A stretch of 64,000 bases of DNA from Ophiodon elongatus (Eukaryota; Chordata; Actinopteri; Perciformes; Hexagrammidae), in the NCBI GenBank assembly GCA_016806645.1, contig JACSYO010001003.1, positions 236,001-300,000 on the forward strand. The letters are read 5' to 3'. A program made the position numbers and the translations under genes. The notes beneath the pieces are model-generated. The model was not told the origin of the DNA. It ran no database searches and saw only the letters and a program-made list of their open reading frames with translations. This document shows positions 45,280 through 56,215 of this stretch, in pieces (the stretch's first letter is position 1; each line of letters begins with the position of its first letter).

Positions 45280-45725
45280 GGCCTGCAGACCTGAAGAGAA
45301 GCAGGTTGCCTTTGACACGTGCTGGAGATTTTCCATCTTGTGAGAATAGGTCGAGGTTTTTTCGGATCTTTTAATGTCTCAGCAGATGTGACTCTTGTAA
45401 CGCAGGATAATATCTAAAAGCTGATTTTAGTACAAACGGCTAGAGGCTGGAGATACCTGACTGACCTCCCTCCTCTCAGAAAAGGACATTTTGCTTCCAT
45501 TCATTCTAAAACTGCTCGACGAATAACTTCTACTGGAAAATAGACTTTAATACATCATAAATCAGTATTGTATAAAACAAATATAACCCTGATACTGACA
45601 CTCTGCATAATGCTTGTAAACGTTGCCTCAAAGGGGCATGTGGCAGTGAGGTGTCACCAACTGAATACCGCTCCACTTGTACTGAGTATCAGCTCCTTGT
45701 TTAACTGTCTGACCCACAACGTACC
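45280..45725. other. Spacer, nothing certain
   Basis: The last 80 bp (GTGTCACCAACTGAATACCG onward) probably belong to the dispersed repeat from which the next array grew. Confidence 0.35.
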
Positions 45726-45727
45726 TC

Positions 45728-46206
45728 AGGAGGTGGTGGAGACCAAACACAGAGCTAAAAGAGACAGATGTTTCCCTCAGGAGGTGGTGGAGACCAAACA
45801 CAGAGCTAAAAGAGACAGATGTTTCCCTCAGGAGGTGGTGGAGACCAAACACAGAGCTAAAGAGACAGATGTTTCCCTCTGGAGGTGGTGGAGACCAAAC
45901 ACAGAGCTAAAGAGACAGATGTTTCCCTCAGGAGGTGGTGGAGACCAAACACAGAGCTAAAGAGACAGATGTTTCCCTCAGGAGGTGGTGGAGACCAAAC
46001 ACAGAGCTAAAGAGACAGATGTTTCCCTCGGAGGTGGTGGAGACCAAACACAGAGCTAAAGAGACAGATGTTTCCCTCAGGAGGTGGTGGAGACCAAACA
46101 CAGAGCTAAAGAGACAGATGTTTCCCTCTGGAGGTGGTGGAGACCAAACACAGAGCTAAAGAGACAGATGTTTCCCTCTGGAGGTGGTGGAGACCAAACA
46201 CAGAGA
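45728..46206. repeat. 50-bp tandem array, about 10 copies
   Basis: Units contain GGTGGTGGAGACCAAACACA, GAGCTAAAGAGACAG and ATGTTTCCCTC. The first two copies are 51 bp (AAAAG) and later ones 50 bp. The array ends in GAGAATATTGGACTTAC, matching the dispersed repeat fragment near 44,110-44,155. Confidence 0.95.
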
Positions 46207-46661
46207 ATATTGGACTTACAATCGTCACATGGCCAGAAACACGACTACAAATGAATGATAATCAGTACTGTTGTGGCAATTTTATATTGTTGTATTTCGC
46301 ATTCCTATCTAAGTGAACTGGTATCCAAGCTATCAAAGCTTGTATTGGTGACTCGGGGTACACCCCTTACCTGTCGTTAAGTACCACAGTACCTGTGTGG
46401 ACAGGTATACCTTCAGGGTGTGTACAGCAGTAGGTTCTGTAACAAAGATGAGTTAGCATTCCTTTTGTGGCCCAACACAGCCCCCATGCTGGGCCCTGCC
46501 TCTGTATGAGAGGTGATGGTCTCTCTGGAGTGAAGGCTGCTTGAGACTCTGTATAACTGAGCCTCTTCTTGCAAGAATACATTATTTCATAGACAAGTTT
46601 TGAGTTTATGATGTTCTTCATTTCAGCTTAAAAAGACTCGAAGCGGGAATCAGGTTGTGTA

Positions 46662-46777
46662 CTATAGCATATACTATAGCATATACTATAGCATATACTA
46701 TAGCATATACTATAGCATATATATAGCGTACACTATATAATAGTGTACGCTATAATGTACACTATATTTATAGTGTA
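46662..46777. repeat. TATAGCATATAC array and two perfect hairpins
   Basis: About five ACTATAGCATAT units, then a perfect inverted repeat with 14-bp arms TATAGCGTACACTA (46722-46735 and 46741-46754) and a 5-bp loop. A second perfect inverted repeat follows (TACACTATA, 46758-46766 and 46769-46777). Confidence 0.9.
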
Positions 46778-47615
46778 ACAACAGTCAGGAATCAGGACCT
46801 CAAAACTTTATTACTCCTTTCGACGTTGCCAAAGGCAGCGCAGACCAGATCCACTCTTTCTGTTCTTACCTTTCACAATAAAATCTCTAGATATATATAC
46901 ACTTCTTTATTTTTTTTGTCTGGGGAACTAAAATTCAATCAGAGCATTTCGCTAAAAAGGAAACTCAATAAAATGTCGTACAGTAGCTCTGGCTATACAG
47001 TAGTTTATCTCAGGCAGACAGCCAGCTGCTGCTCGGCCGACAGCCTCCCAGTGGAATCTATTTTCAGATTTTATTGAAAAAGTGTTGCAACTGCTTCAGA
47101 TTTGCATCCCTGCTGCTGTGAATAGTTTTGATGTGAACGCTGTTCGTCACATCCCCCGTGTGTGTGAAGACCTGAAGAACAAATTCAGATTTGACACCAT
47201 AAAATATTTCGAGATGAACTGCAGAATTAGTAAATGTTCAAGAATAGCATGCAAGAGAAAATCACATCCACGCTTCTGTTTTATGAATGAGCAACTCAGA
47301 TGGGTTACAGCTGCTGCTTTTGTTTGGCTTTTTTGACGTCATCTGTTCATCCGAATGAGACATGAATCTCTTTTCTTTTTTTTTGGTTGGCTCGTTATTC
47401 TTCTGTCTTCTATTCTTCTAACATCAATATTTCAGGACGAGAGTCCTTTCGTGTGTCGCCTCATCTCCACGGAGCTGAAAGGTCGCAGCAGACGGGTTCT
47501 GCTTTCTGTCCACGTGGTAAATATCTGCTGCTCGCGTGAATGTATATGAAATAGATTTACTGGTGTAATGATGTGCTCAGTCAGAGCAAATGAGTCAGAG
47601 AACCAAAGAGAACCT
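46778..47615. other. Nothing recognised
   Basis: No gene or repeat seen. Confidence 0.4.
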
Positions 47616-47616
47616 G

Positions 47617-48784
47617 GTGATGTCACCATGACGCCTTCATCAACATGTTAATGATGTCACCATGACGCCTTCATCAACATGTTAATGATGTCACCATGAC
47701 GCCTTCATCAACATGTTAATGATGTCACCATGACGCCTTCATCAACATGTTAATGATGTCACCATGACGCCTTCATCAACATGTTAATGAGGCCGCCATG
47801 ACGCCTTCATCAACATGTTAATGATGTCACCATGACGCCTTCCTCAACATGTTAATGAGGCCGCCATGACGCCTTCCTCAACATGTTAATGAGGCCGCCA
47901 TGACGCCTTCCTTCAACATGTTAATGATGTCACCATGACGCCTTCATCAACATGTTAATGATGTCACCATGACGCCTTCATCAACATGTTAATGAGGCCG
48001 CCATGACGCCTTCATCAACATGTTAATGATGTCACCATGACGCCTTCCTCAACATGTTAATGAGGCCGCCATGACGCCTTCCTCAACATGTTAATGAGGC
48101 CGCCATGACGCCTTCCTTCAACATGTTAATGATGTCACCATGACGCCTTCATCAACATGTTAATGATGTCACCATGACGCCTTCATCAACATGTTAATGA
48201 GGCCGCCATGACGCCTTCATCAACATGTTAATGATGTCACCATGACGCCTTCCTCAACATGTTAATGAGGCCGCCATGACGCCTTCCTCAACATGTTAAT
48301 GAGGCCGCCATGACGCCTTCCTTCAACATGTTAATGAGGCCGCCATGACGCCTTCATCAACATGTTAATGAGGCCGCCGTGACGCTGTTTGGTGCTTCCT
48401 CAACATGTTAATGAGGCCGCCATGACGCCTTCCTCAACATGTTAATGAGGCCGCCGTGACGCCTTCCTCAACATGTTAATGAGGCCGCCGTGACGCCTTC
48501 CTCAACATGTTAATGAGGCCCGACGCCTTCATCAACATGTTAATGAGGCCGCCGTGACGCCTTCCTCAACATGTTAATGAGGCCGCCGTGACGCCTTCAT
48601 CAACATGTTAATGAGGCCGCCGTGACGCCTTCCTCAACATGTTAATGAGGCCGCCGTGACGCCTTCCTCAACATGTTAATGAGGCCGCCGTGACGCCTTC
48701 CTCAACATGTTAATGAGGCCGCCGTGACGCCTTCCTCAACATGTTAATGAGGCCGCCGTGACGCCTTCCTCAACATGTTAATGA
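47617..48784. repeat. 34-bp minisatellite with 205-bp higher-order repeat
   Basis: About 34 units of 34 bp containing CAACATGTTAATGA and TGACGCCTTC. Left copies have TGATGTCACCATG and right copies have TGAGGCCGCCGTG. A rare CTTCCTTCAAC unit recurs at 47,911, 48,116 and 48,321, exactly 205 bp apart. Confidence 0.97.
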
Positions 48785-50155
48785 AGGATCGACAGAGGAG
48801 CTCAAGCTCTCACCTTCATTCTAGATATTAGACGTGGGGACGCCGGTCTTAAACAACAACCATTACAAGGCAATCAAGCTCTCTCCCTCTCTCTCTCAGT
48901 AACTTATCGTCAGGTTTCCTGAGAGGATCGAACGTCAACCCCCCCTGCCCCCCCCCCCCCCCTCCCCTCCACCACCCCTTCTCCCTCAGTAGGTGCAATC
49001 ACTCCAACATGACTGAGAAGGTGAGGAGCCTGAGAATGAACTAGAGGAGAGCACAGCCTTCGTGTAGCGCTGCTGTTTGCCCGAGGCCATGTGATGCGGG
49101 GAATGGCCGTCAGTGTGACAGGAAGTAAACCACAAGAGAAACGGCCTCACTCCCGGAGGGACGAGTAGACTGACTCTGGCTCTCACAGGCCTGTACATTG
49201 TTTCATAAGATTCTGAGATGCAAACATCGTGGACAGAATGCGTCTTGGAGGCTAAAATGGATCAAAATGCAAAGTGATTATTGTCAGTTATGTGCAATTG
49301 AATTATATTCTTTAACATTGAGACCTGTCCCGGTCAAATGTGGCTATGCTTAAGCAGACATATACACATTTAACGCCTAATGCTGCATTCACATGGAGGA
49401 CGTTAGACACTGAATGAGGAAACACGCAGGACGATTTGTTTGCTACGGTGATGTGATAAAATATATAAAATATAATTATTGTTTATGTAATTTGTCCAGT
49501 AATGCATGTTTCCTTAAAATGCAGCTTTCTCTTAATAGTCTATGGCAAAATGTTGTCTTTGTGCGAGGGAGCTAAATAACATCCGGTTGAAATTTTTTGT
49601 AATATTTGAACTTTGGACAGCGATGTCTATAATGTCTACCGTTGCCTGTTTTCTCTGCAAACCTCACTTCATTTCACGGTCCTGCTCTCGTCCATTGAAA
49701 TGATTTGCCGTCTGCCTGATGAATGCAGCATTACCATACGTATGAAGAGAGATGAGATATCTTTTATCATCTTGCTAAAGCCCCAATGGTAAAAGTTTTC
49801 AAAGCATCACAGTCATGGCTGTATAAAGATAATTGGATACAGCATTGGAGGCGGTGCCCCGTTCACTCCTATGAACATTTCTCAGTGGCACATGAAACAA
49901 AAAATAAACGTCTGACTTTCAAGTATTAAAATGAGCTGGATCTTCCAGTGATCTTTCTGCATTCGGCTATTAGAGTATTTTACAACTTTAAGTACCTAAT
50001 GATTTGTAAAAAAAAGGGCTATTTGAGTGTTCATAATGGGAGGTTGATTTACCTTAAAAGAAAAAAAATCTGGTGATTGCCAGAGAATACGATCTCTATT
50101 ATTTTTGGGCCCAGTGGGCCTCGCAGGTTTCTGTGGATCGTGGTTAAATCTGGAC
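48785..50155. other. Spacer with one C-rich run
   Basis: A C-rich stretch lies at about 48,939-48,985. Otherwise no gene or repeat recognised. Confidence 0.4.
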
Positions 50156-50156
50156 C

Positions 50157-50500
50157 CTGGTCCTACATCCTGATGTGCTCCTCCCCGTCACCTACTGCTA
50201 TTATGAATCATTTCTGTCATGTGAATTGATCGTGTTGTAACTCTGTTATGCTGTTCATTCTGTACACATGACATCTATTGTACTCTGTCCATCCTGATAG
50301 AGGATCCTCCTCTGCTGCTCTCCTGAAGGTTTCTTCCATTTTTCTCCCTGTTGAAAGGGTTTTTTTGGGGGAGTTTTTCCTGAGTCGATGAGGTTCTGGG
50401 ACAGAGGATGTCAGTGTGTACAGATTGTAAAGCCCTCTGAGGAGAATTTGTAATTTGTGATTTTGGGCTATACAAAAATAAATTGAATTGAATTGAAATT
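50157..50500 (+). mobile_element. LINE 3'-UTR type fragment
   Basis: Contains GAAGGTTTCTTCCATTTTTC, GGGGGAGTTTTTCCTGAGTC and GTGTACAGATTGTAAAGCCC. It ends GGGCTATACAAAAATAAATT followed by GAATT repeats. I recognise this as the common 3' end of a fish LINE family (Rex1 or L2-like; not decided). Confidence 0.65.
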
Positions 50501-50954
50501 GTGGTGGCATCGCGTGAAGGACCTGGAAGGTGTAACTAGGCGGTTCGGCCACTATGTCAAATTTGCCTCAAAGCCCAGCGCTCCTACTCGCACTGATCAC
50601 AGTGCCCAGGTACACATAAAGTATATATTCATGTACATGTCAGGACCCACATAATTGAAAAGATAAAAAAATAGCATTTGCTCAGCGCATCACAATTGAA
50701 GTATTGAACCTGTTACTGACATCACTATCACAAACAAAATCTCCAGGGTTGAGTCAATCAAGTTGAGAAGCGATGGAAGGTTTTTGTTTACATCTGCATC
50801 ATTGTGCCTTTTTTTAAAAGTATTGTCAGTGAATCGAATGGTGACCTCGTTATCATATCGATAAGCTGATAGTTGATTGCGGAAATATGCCCAGAAATAA
50901 CTCGGATAAGTGACACCTAAAGTTTTCAGAGTGTCACTCAGACTTTGTGTCTGA
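50501..50954. other. Spacer, nothing recognised
   Basis: No gene seen. Confidence 0.35.
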
Positions 50955-51395
50955 TACCTCTCCACTTTCTCGTGGTGTACCGCAGGGCTCGGTTCTGGGG
51001 CTTCTGTTATTTTCTATGTAATTGTTACCTTTGGGACAGATTATACAAGTGTATAACGTTGCATATCATTTATATGCAGATGATATTCTTCTCTATCTTT
51101 CCTCCAAACCCAGTGAGGCCTTCAGGTACTGTGTCAAAGCTGCCTGCACCGCTACGGTTTGCTGATTCTGTGACTTTGTTTAAAAATCACCTCAAGACAC
51201 CTGTTTAGACTGCTGTTTGGGTAAAATCCTGCTTTTAATCTATGTTTTTATTGTGTATTTTACTGTCTTCTTAAAATACGTCTCTTGTGTCAAAAAACCC
51301 TTGTATGGTCATATTGTGTTAATTTTGTCTTCTTATTACTACTCATGTCAAGCACTTTGTGACTTCTGTCTGTAAAAAGTGCTCTATAAATAGAA
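50955..51395 (+). mobile_element. Rex1/L2-like LINE reverse-transcriptase fragment with 3' end
   Basis: Begins with a reverse-transcriptase motif (RGVPQGSVLG), followed by LLPLGQII and the catalytic YADDILLYLS near 51,075-51,105. It then degrades into a 3' region ending TGTAAAAAGTGCTCTATAAA. Frameshifted and truncated at the 5' side. Confidence 0.75.
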
Positions 51396-54300
51396 TTGCT
51401 CTGCGTTGGCAGATGAGTGTGATACAGTGTGTACTGGAGCAAATGACAGCACTTCCTGTCCGCCTCCGCGTGAAACACAAGCACCGCTGGTGTTATGACC
51501 AGCGGAAGTTAGACGTGCACTGCAAGTGGGTGCTGTACATGTGTGACCCCAACACATGGCGTCAACATGATGGAGGAATCGAGGAGAGTCTCCAGTGCAT
51601 CACATGGATCAGAAAAATACTGGTTTGAAGGAATATTTGTTATTTTAACAGACTGAAATTATCCACCTGTCAATTTTCACTTTTTCCACCCTCCTCTCAC
51701 AGTTAATACAAAACCTCAGCCATGGATAGAACTGTTTGCATCTTCTGCCTTTTTCTTTAAATTAGCATTTCATCAAGGGTTAAGTCAAGGGCAGTAAACA
51801 ATCCCTCAGATGTTGTTTTAAAAGTGGCACATCAGTCCCAGTGAAATGTTGTGAAACGGTGGAGCTGGATACAATAATTTATCCCGTCGTATTTCCTCTC
51901 CCAGGCAGCTGGGACAGGTGGCACAAATGGAGCGTTTTAATTAAAAACTGCTGAGACACAGCGATCCTGGGGGAAGACTTGGCAGGCGCAGTCAAGTCTT
52001 CCCATTCCTATGGCGTGTAGGCAGCACACTATGGCGCGCCAAATCCAGTTAAGGAAAACCAATAACAGGAACCCAATTATTATCTTTACAGGGAGCCCGT
52101 GTTCTCTCCGAGCTCTCCATTGTCTGCTGTTCTTGTGAGTTTATTTCAGTCACTTTGAGTCGTTATAGGATTCACAAAAGGAAAGTCTGCAGCAGGTGTT
52201 TCACTCCGAGCCGGTGACGTGCAGGGCAACAGTTGTATATGATGAACAACATGCAAACCCTTCATACAGTATCTGAGACTTCAGAAAGCTTTCTCCTATG
52301 ATGATCTTCTCATTGTTGAAGACGATAATCTCCAACCTTCTTGACCTGTGACCCCTTAAAACAAAACAGTGTTTACGTGCAACTCCTCAGCAGTTGCGAC
52401 CAGTTCAACCAAATAAAGACTCAGGACTCTTTTTAATATCTACCTTTAGCCAGTAATGTACAATGAAAAAATTATTAAAGAAAGTTGGAAAAAAACGAGT
52501 ATATCTGTGCTTATGTATTATGTATGGATCCCGGCTCCCAGCTTGGGAGCCATTGGTTTGATATATAGAGGTGCTGTAGAATACTGTCAGATGGTCCAAC
52601 AGCTCCAGAAGCCCTCTCCCACTCTGCTGACGTTGGGATTGACGGCACAGTGTCCGACAATTTCTGTAACATTTCTGAAACTGACAATTCAATATCACGC
52701 GTGATTGCCCAGCTGTGTAGAGGCTTTGCTCTCTTTTCTTAATTCACTACACAGCTACTGGATGTACTGTACTCTTTATTTTATGGGTCTGTAATTTCCT
52801 AATAACTTCCTGCTGCTGTCGATGTATTTCTTAAAAGAGACGCCACGCTTCCTTGAGAAGCGCCTCTAATCTTTGTTTTGTTCAGATTTCACTCGCATGA
52901 AAGTGGTCTTATTTAAACACAGCAGGTGATGGAGATTTGGTTTACATGTGCTTATTAGCTCTGTCCTCTTTCTGCTCGCTTTGCTCTTCACTGGCCCCAG
53001 AAAGGCTTCTGTCAGCGTAACTTGATTTCCCAAAGTGCTGCCTTATAAACAGCGTTTGCAGCCTCTTGTACTGAGGCACTTATGGTGCGCTCACGTTACA
53101 CTTCAGTCCTGCAAATATTCATGTATCAGTTCACTTCAATTGAAGCCTGTATGACTGGTGTATTGAAGGCGGGACTTCCTGTTTTGATGCGAGTTTACGT
53201 TCGGTCAACGTTGCGCAATCACTTGATCAGCCAATAGAATCGCTGATGAACTGTTTGGAAATGAAAGAAAATTGAAATTATTCTGAAATGCCAGTTCTTG
53301 TTTCCCTTTCCACACTCCGTATTATTAGATGTCAAGTCAGATGTATCGGAGCAGCCTGGTGGCCTTCAGAGGTTGCATGTTTTTGGAGTGAACAAAGTGC
53401 TTCTCTTAGCTACGGCATCGGAGTCTGGTGGAGGTGGTCAGGTGGACGGTCCTGAATCCTGAGTTCAGTCTGTGGGTCGCCTCTGGTAACAAAAGCACTT
53501 TGGCTGCGGTCAGGAAAAGATTGGTATTGATCATTCAAAACCTTACCTTTGGTAAAGGTTTACAAGTATTATCATCAGCAAAATGTACAGTATGAATAGT
53601 AACAGGTTCCCTGTTCTGTTATGATGTTTTAATGGATTCATATTAATATGTGTTGCATTATAACGCTGTAGATGTTTAAGGTTTTTCTAATTGGAACTAC
53701 TTTACGTACTGTTGTGTAGTTTAATCTACAATACCATTCATCAACTATTTGTTATAGAGCAACCATTAATGTAGGAGGAAGTCAGGTTGGATGGACGGAC
53801 GCACGAAACCTTTTTACACAGGAGACGTCTGTTTGTTTCCAATCAAGTCAATATAGTTTTATTAAAGCATGACCACGAAGGTCGTGTTTTTTCGTTCAGG
53901 GCTTCAGGCGGACAGACTGAGCCTGAGCATCGGCTCTTTTTGAGATGACGGAAAAATGTTCCATGCACTCATCTGCTCTAAAATAGATCCATGATTAAAT
54001 GAAGCTTTGCTGAAAAGAACTCGAACATTTATTTTACTTGAATTACTCGAGTTCCTGAGGAAATCGTTTCAGCCCTACTCATCTTTCATCTTTCTTTGAT
54101 ATCTGTTTGATTTAACCATATGTGGCTCTTCACAGAAGTCAGCGGTGCATCCACTGAGGAGAGGATAGAAACCAAAGCATCATCAGCGTAAAACAAACAC
54201 TGGATTAGAAGTGTTTGTCCTCTTTCACCACTTATCAGCAATGCTGTTTATTTCTTTTTTCCCAGCCCTTCACTTTTTGAGGATATTTCCGTTAGGGTTG

Positions 54301-55189
54301 CCTTCCCTTCTGTAATTGGTTATCTAGACTTCCACAGTGGGGCTTGTACACTAAAGCATGCTAATCACATTAGGAGTGCAGCTTCTGCGCACTGGAGAAC
54401 AGCACAACAGTGTGTTCACTCCCAGCAGCTGGAATACATCCATGATCAGCAGCGGAAATGAAAGAAAATGATCCAGGATGATCACATAATCACATGACCA
54501 TCCAGCGGGGATTCACTAATTCGCTAATTGCCCATTCGGCCCTCTTTTCTTCCTCTCACGACACGAGGGCTAACGTTTGGGTTGGCATCAATCTCATTCT
54601 TATTTCTGGTGTGTTGGAAAAAGTGATTCATCTTGATAAACTAAATGATATTTGCAAAGAAAGGGACATTGCAAGGTCATGAACTTTTTTTGGGTATGGC
54701 AGAAGATGTTCAGTAATGCAATAATAACTCCAAAGGAGAGCAAAACTGCTGGTGGCGGGTCCTGCAGAGGCTGAGCAAGACTCATCCAAGCATCAATACC
54801 GAGCATGGGAACTGGCGAAAGTGCAGAAGTAATTCATGTCATTTTTCTTTATTTAGAACAATTCAATACAATTTGTAGTCGGAATATTGATTTTTGCCAA
54901 AGAAAAATGCGATTTTGAAAATAGTAATTTAGAAGAAACTCCAAAATATGCAATTAATATTCTGTCCTCAAAGCCCCCAGACTCTATTGTAAAACTTCAA
55001 ACATGACAAACCAATAAAACTCATGGAAACCGTCTTGGTTACTTCCACTGTTCCACAATCACCAGCTCTGGTTTGGTTCTAATAATCTCTCAATGCATCG
55101 AGTTATGTGAAGATCTTCTGGCTGTGAATTGTGATTCAGGCCAATCTCATAACATAAACATGTGATATTGTTCTGTTTTCCGCCTCAGA

Positions 55190-55190
<1 letters not shown>
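51396..55190. other. Long stretch without recognised genes
   Basis: 3.8 kb of unique-looking sequence. An open stretch at about 51,400-51,628 (containing HKHRWCYDQRKLDVHCKWVL) matches nothing I know. Segments around 51,930-52,130 and 54,330-54,560 look of mixed composition and could be non-coding conserved DNA, but conservation cannot be judged from one sequence. Confidence 0.35.
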
Positions 55191-55193
<3 letters not shown>

Positions 55194-55239
<46 letters not shown>

Positions 55240-55259
55240 CCTTGCTTGTGTGTGTGTGT
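55194..55259. repeat. GT microsatellite
   Basis: About 22 GT units, then a TTTCCTTGC interruption and a few more. Confidence 0.95.
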
Positions 55260-55795
55260 TTCAATGTGCTTCATGGAAAAAAATGTCAGATTGACTGATT
55301 TGAATGTCAAATTGTTGCGAGCACAAAGGTCTTTGTGACATTTCCCTTCGGGAGCCGCGGCCTCTCAGCCGGCCTGCAGCCCGCCCCGATGTCCACGGTC
55401 TGCTCGAGTCACGGATAGAAGCTCAGACCTCCGCTGCTGACGGCCGGCATGCTCATCTCTCTTCATTTTCACATTTGAGGGAACATGCGGCTCCCGTCTT
55501 CACACCCTCCGAGAGGCTGATGTGGAGAAAGGTACAGAAAGGTGAATCTTTAGAAGGTGAGAAACCGAGGAAAAGAAGTTCTCCGGTTGCAGGTCGACAG
55601 TTTGATGAAACGGTTGAATCTCCCACCTCTGGAGTGACCAGCAACTCAGTCTGAATTACAATTAGTTCGGCTGCAACTCCGAACCGTATATACCATCTTA
55701 TGAAAGGTCTTAAGGGAGGATGAGGAATGCCTTTTAAATGCCACCAAGTTAAATAGAACAATGGATGGAAGTTAAAATAATAGAGCAGAGCAACG
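55260..55795. other. GC-richer block, no recognised gene
   Basis: Open on the plus strand from about 55,304 to 55,654, with no recognisable protein. A weak splice donor (GGTACAG) lies at 55,530. Possibly an exon of an unknown gene; I cannot support it. Confidence 0.25.
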
Positions 55796-55797
55796 TG

Positions 55798-56215
55798 GGC
55801 ACAAAGTAATTAAGTACATTCACTCAAGTACTGTACTTCAATACAAATATACATTCATATAATGAGCAAATTAATTATGATTTATTATTAAAGGATAAGA
55901 TAAGACTTCATTGATCCTTGGGGCGGAGGAATCCACACACAGCAGTTTAAAGTAGTTAAAAATAGACGCACCTGTATCAGCTGTTACATTAAAGTGATGT
56001 ACACATTAATGCATCAATAATTATAATCCAGTGATGTACATGGCTCTGGAATGTGTCATTGTGCTTCATGACCACTTTTACTTTTGGTGCTTTTAAGTGG
56101 TGTTTGATGCTAATTCTGTTGTACTTTTACTCGTAACAGAGTATTTCTACACCGTGGTATTACTACTACTCCCGAGTAAGAACTCAGAGTACTCTTTAAA
56201 CCACTGTAATTAAGA
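55798..56215. repeat. Dispersed teleost repeat ('tacttttac' family, second copy)
   Basis: Contains TCAAGTACTGTACTTCAATA, CTTTTACTTTTGGTGCTTTT and GTACTTTTACTCGTAACAGA. It also includes an AAGATAAGACTTCATTGATCC segment related to 22,540-22,680. Comparable to 24,680-25,095. Confidence 0.5.

Noticed and set aside
44881..45336. Minus-strand Pro/Ala/Leu repeat open frame
   Set aside because: Produced by the GC-rich minisatellite. No start context or domain.
45568..46316. Repeated VETKHRAKETDVS-like peptides
   Set aside because: Translation of the 50-bp tandem array. The frame shifts with each unit.
47617..48784. CRISPR-like regular repeats
   Set aside because: Units are contiguous without spacers, and the genome is a vertebrate. 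It is a minisatellite.
51359..51628. Open frame with Cys/His-rich peptide after the LINE 3' end
   Set aside because: Matches no family I know and starts within the LINE tail. Probably chance.
55304..55654. Possible coding exon in a GC-richer block
   Set aside because: Open for 116 codons, but no recognisable protein, weak splice signals and no neighbouring exons.
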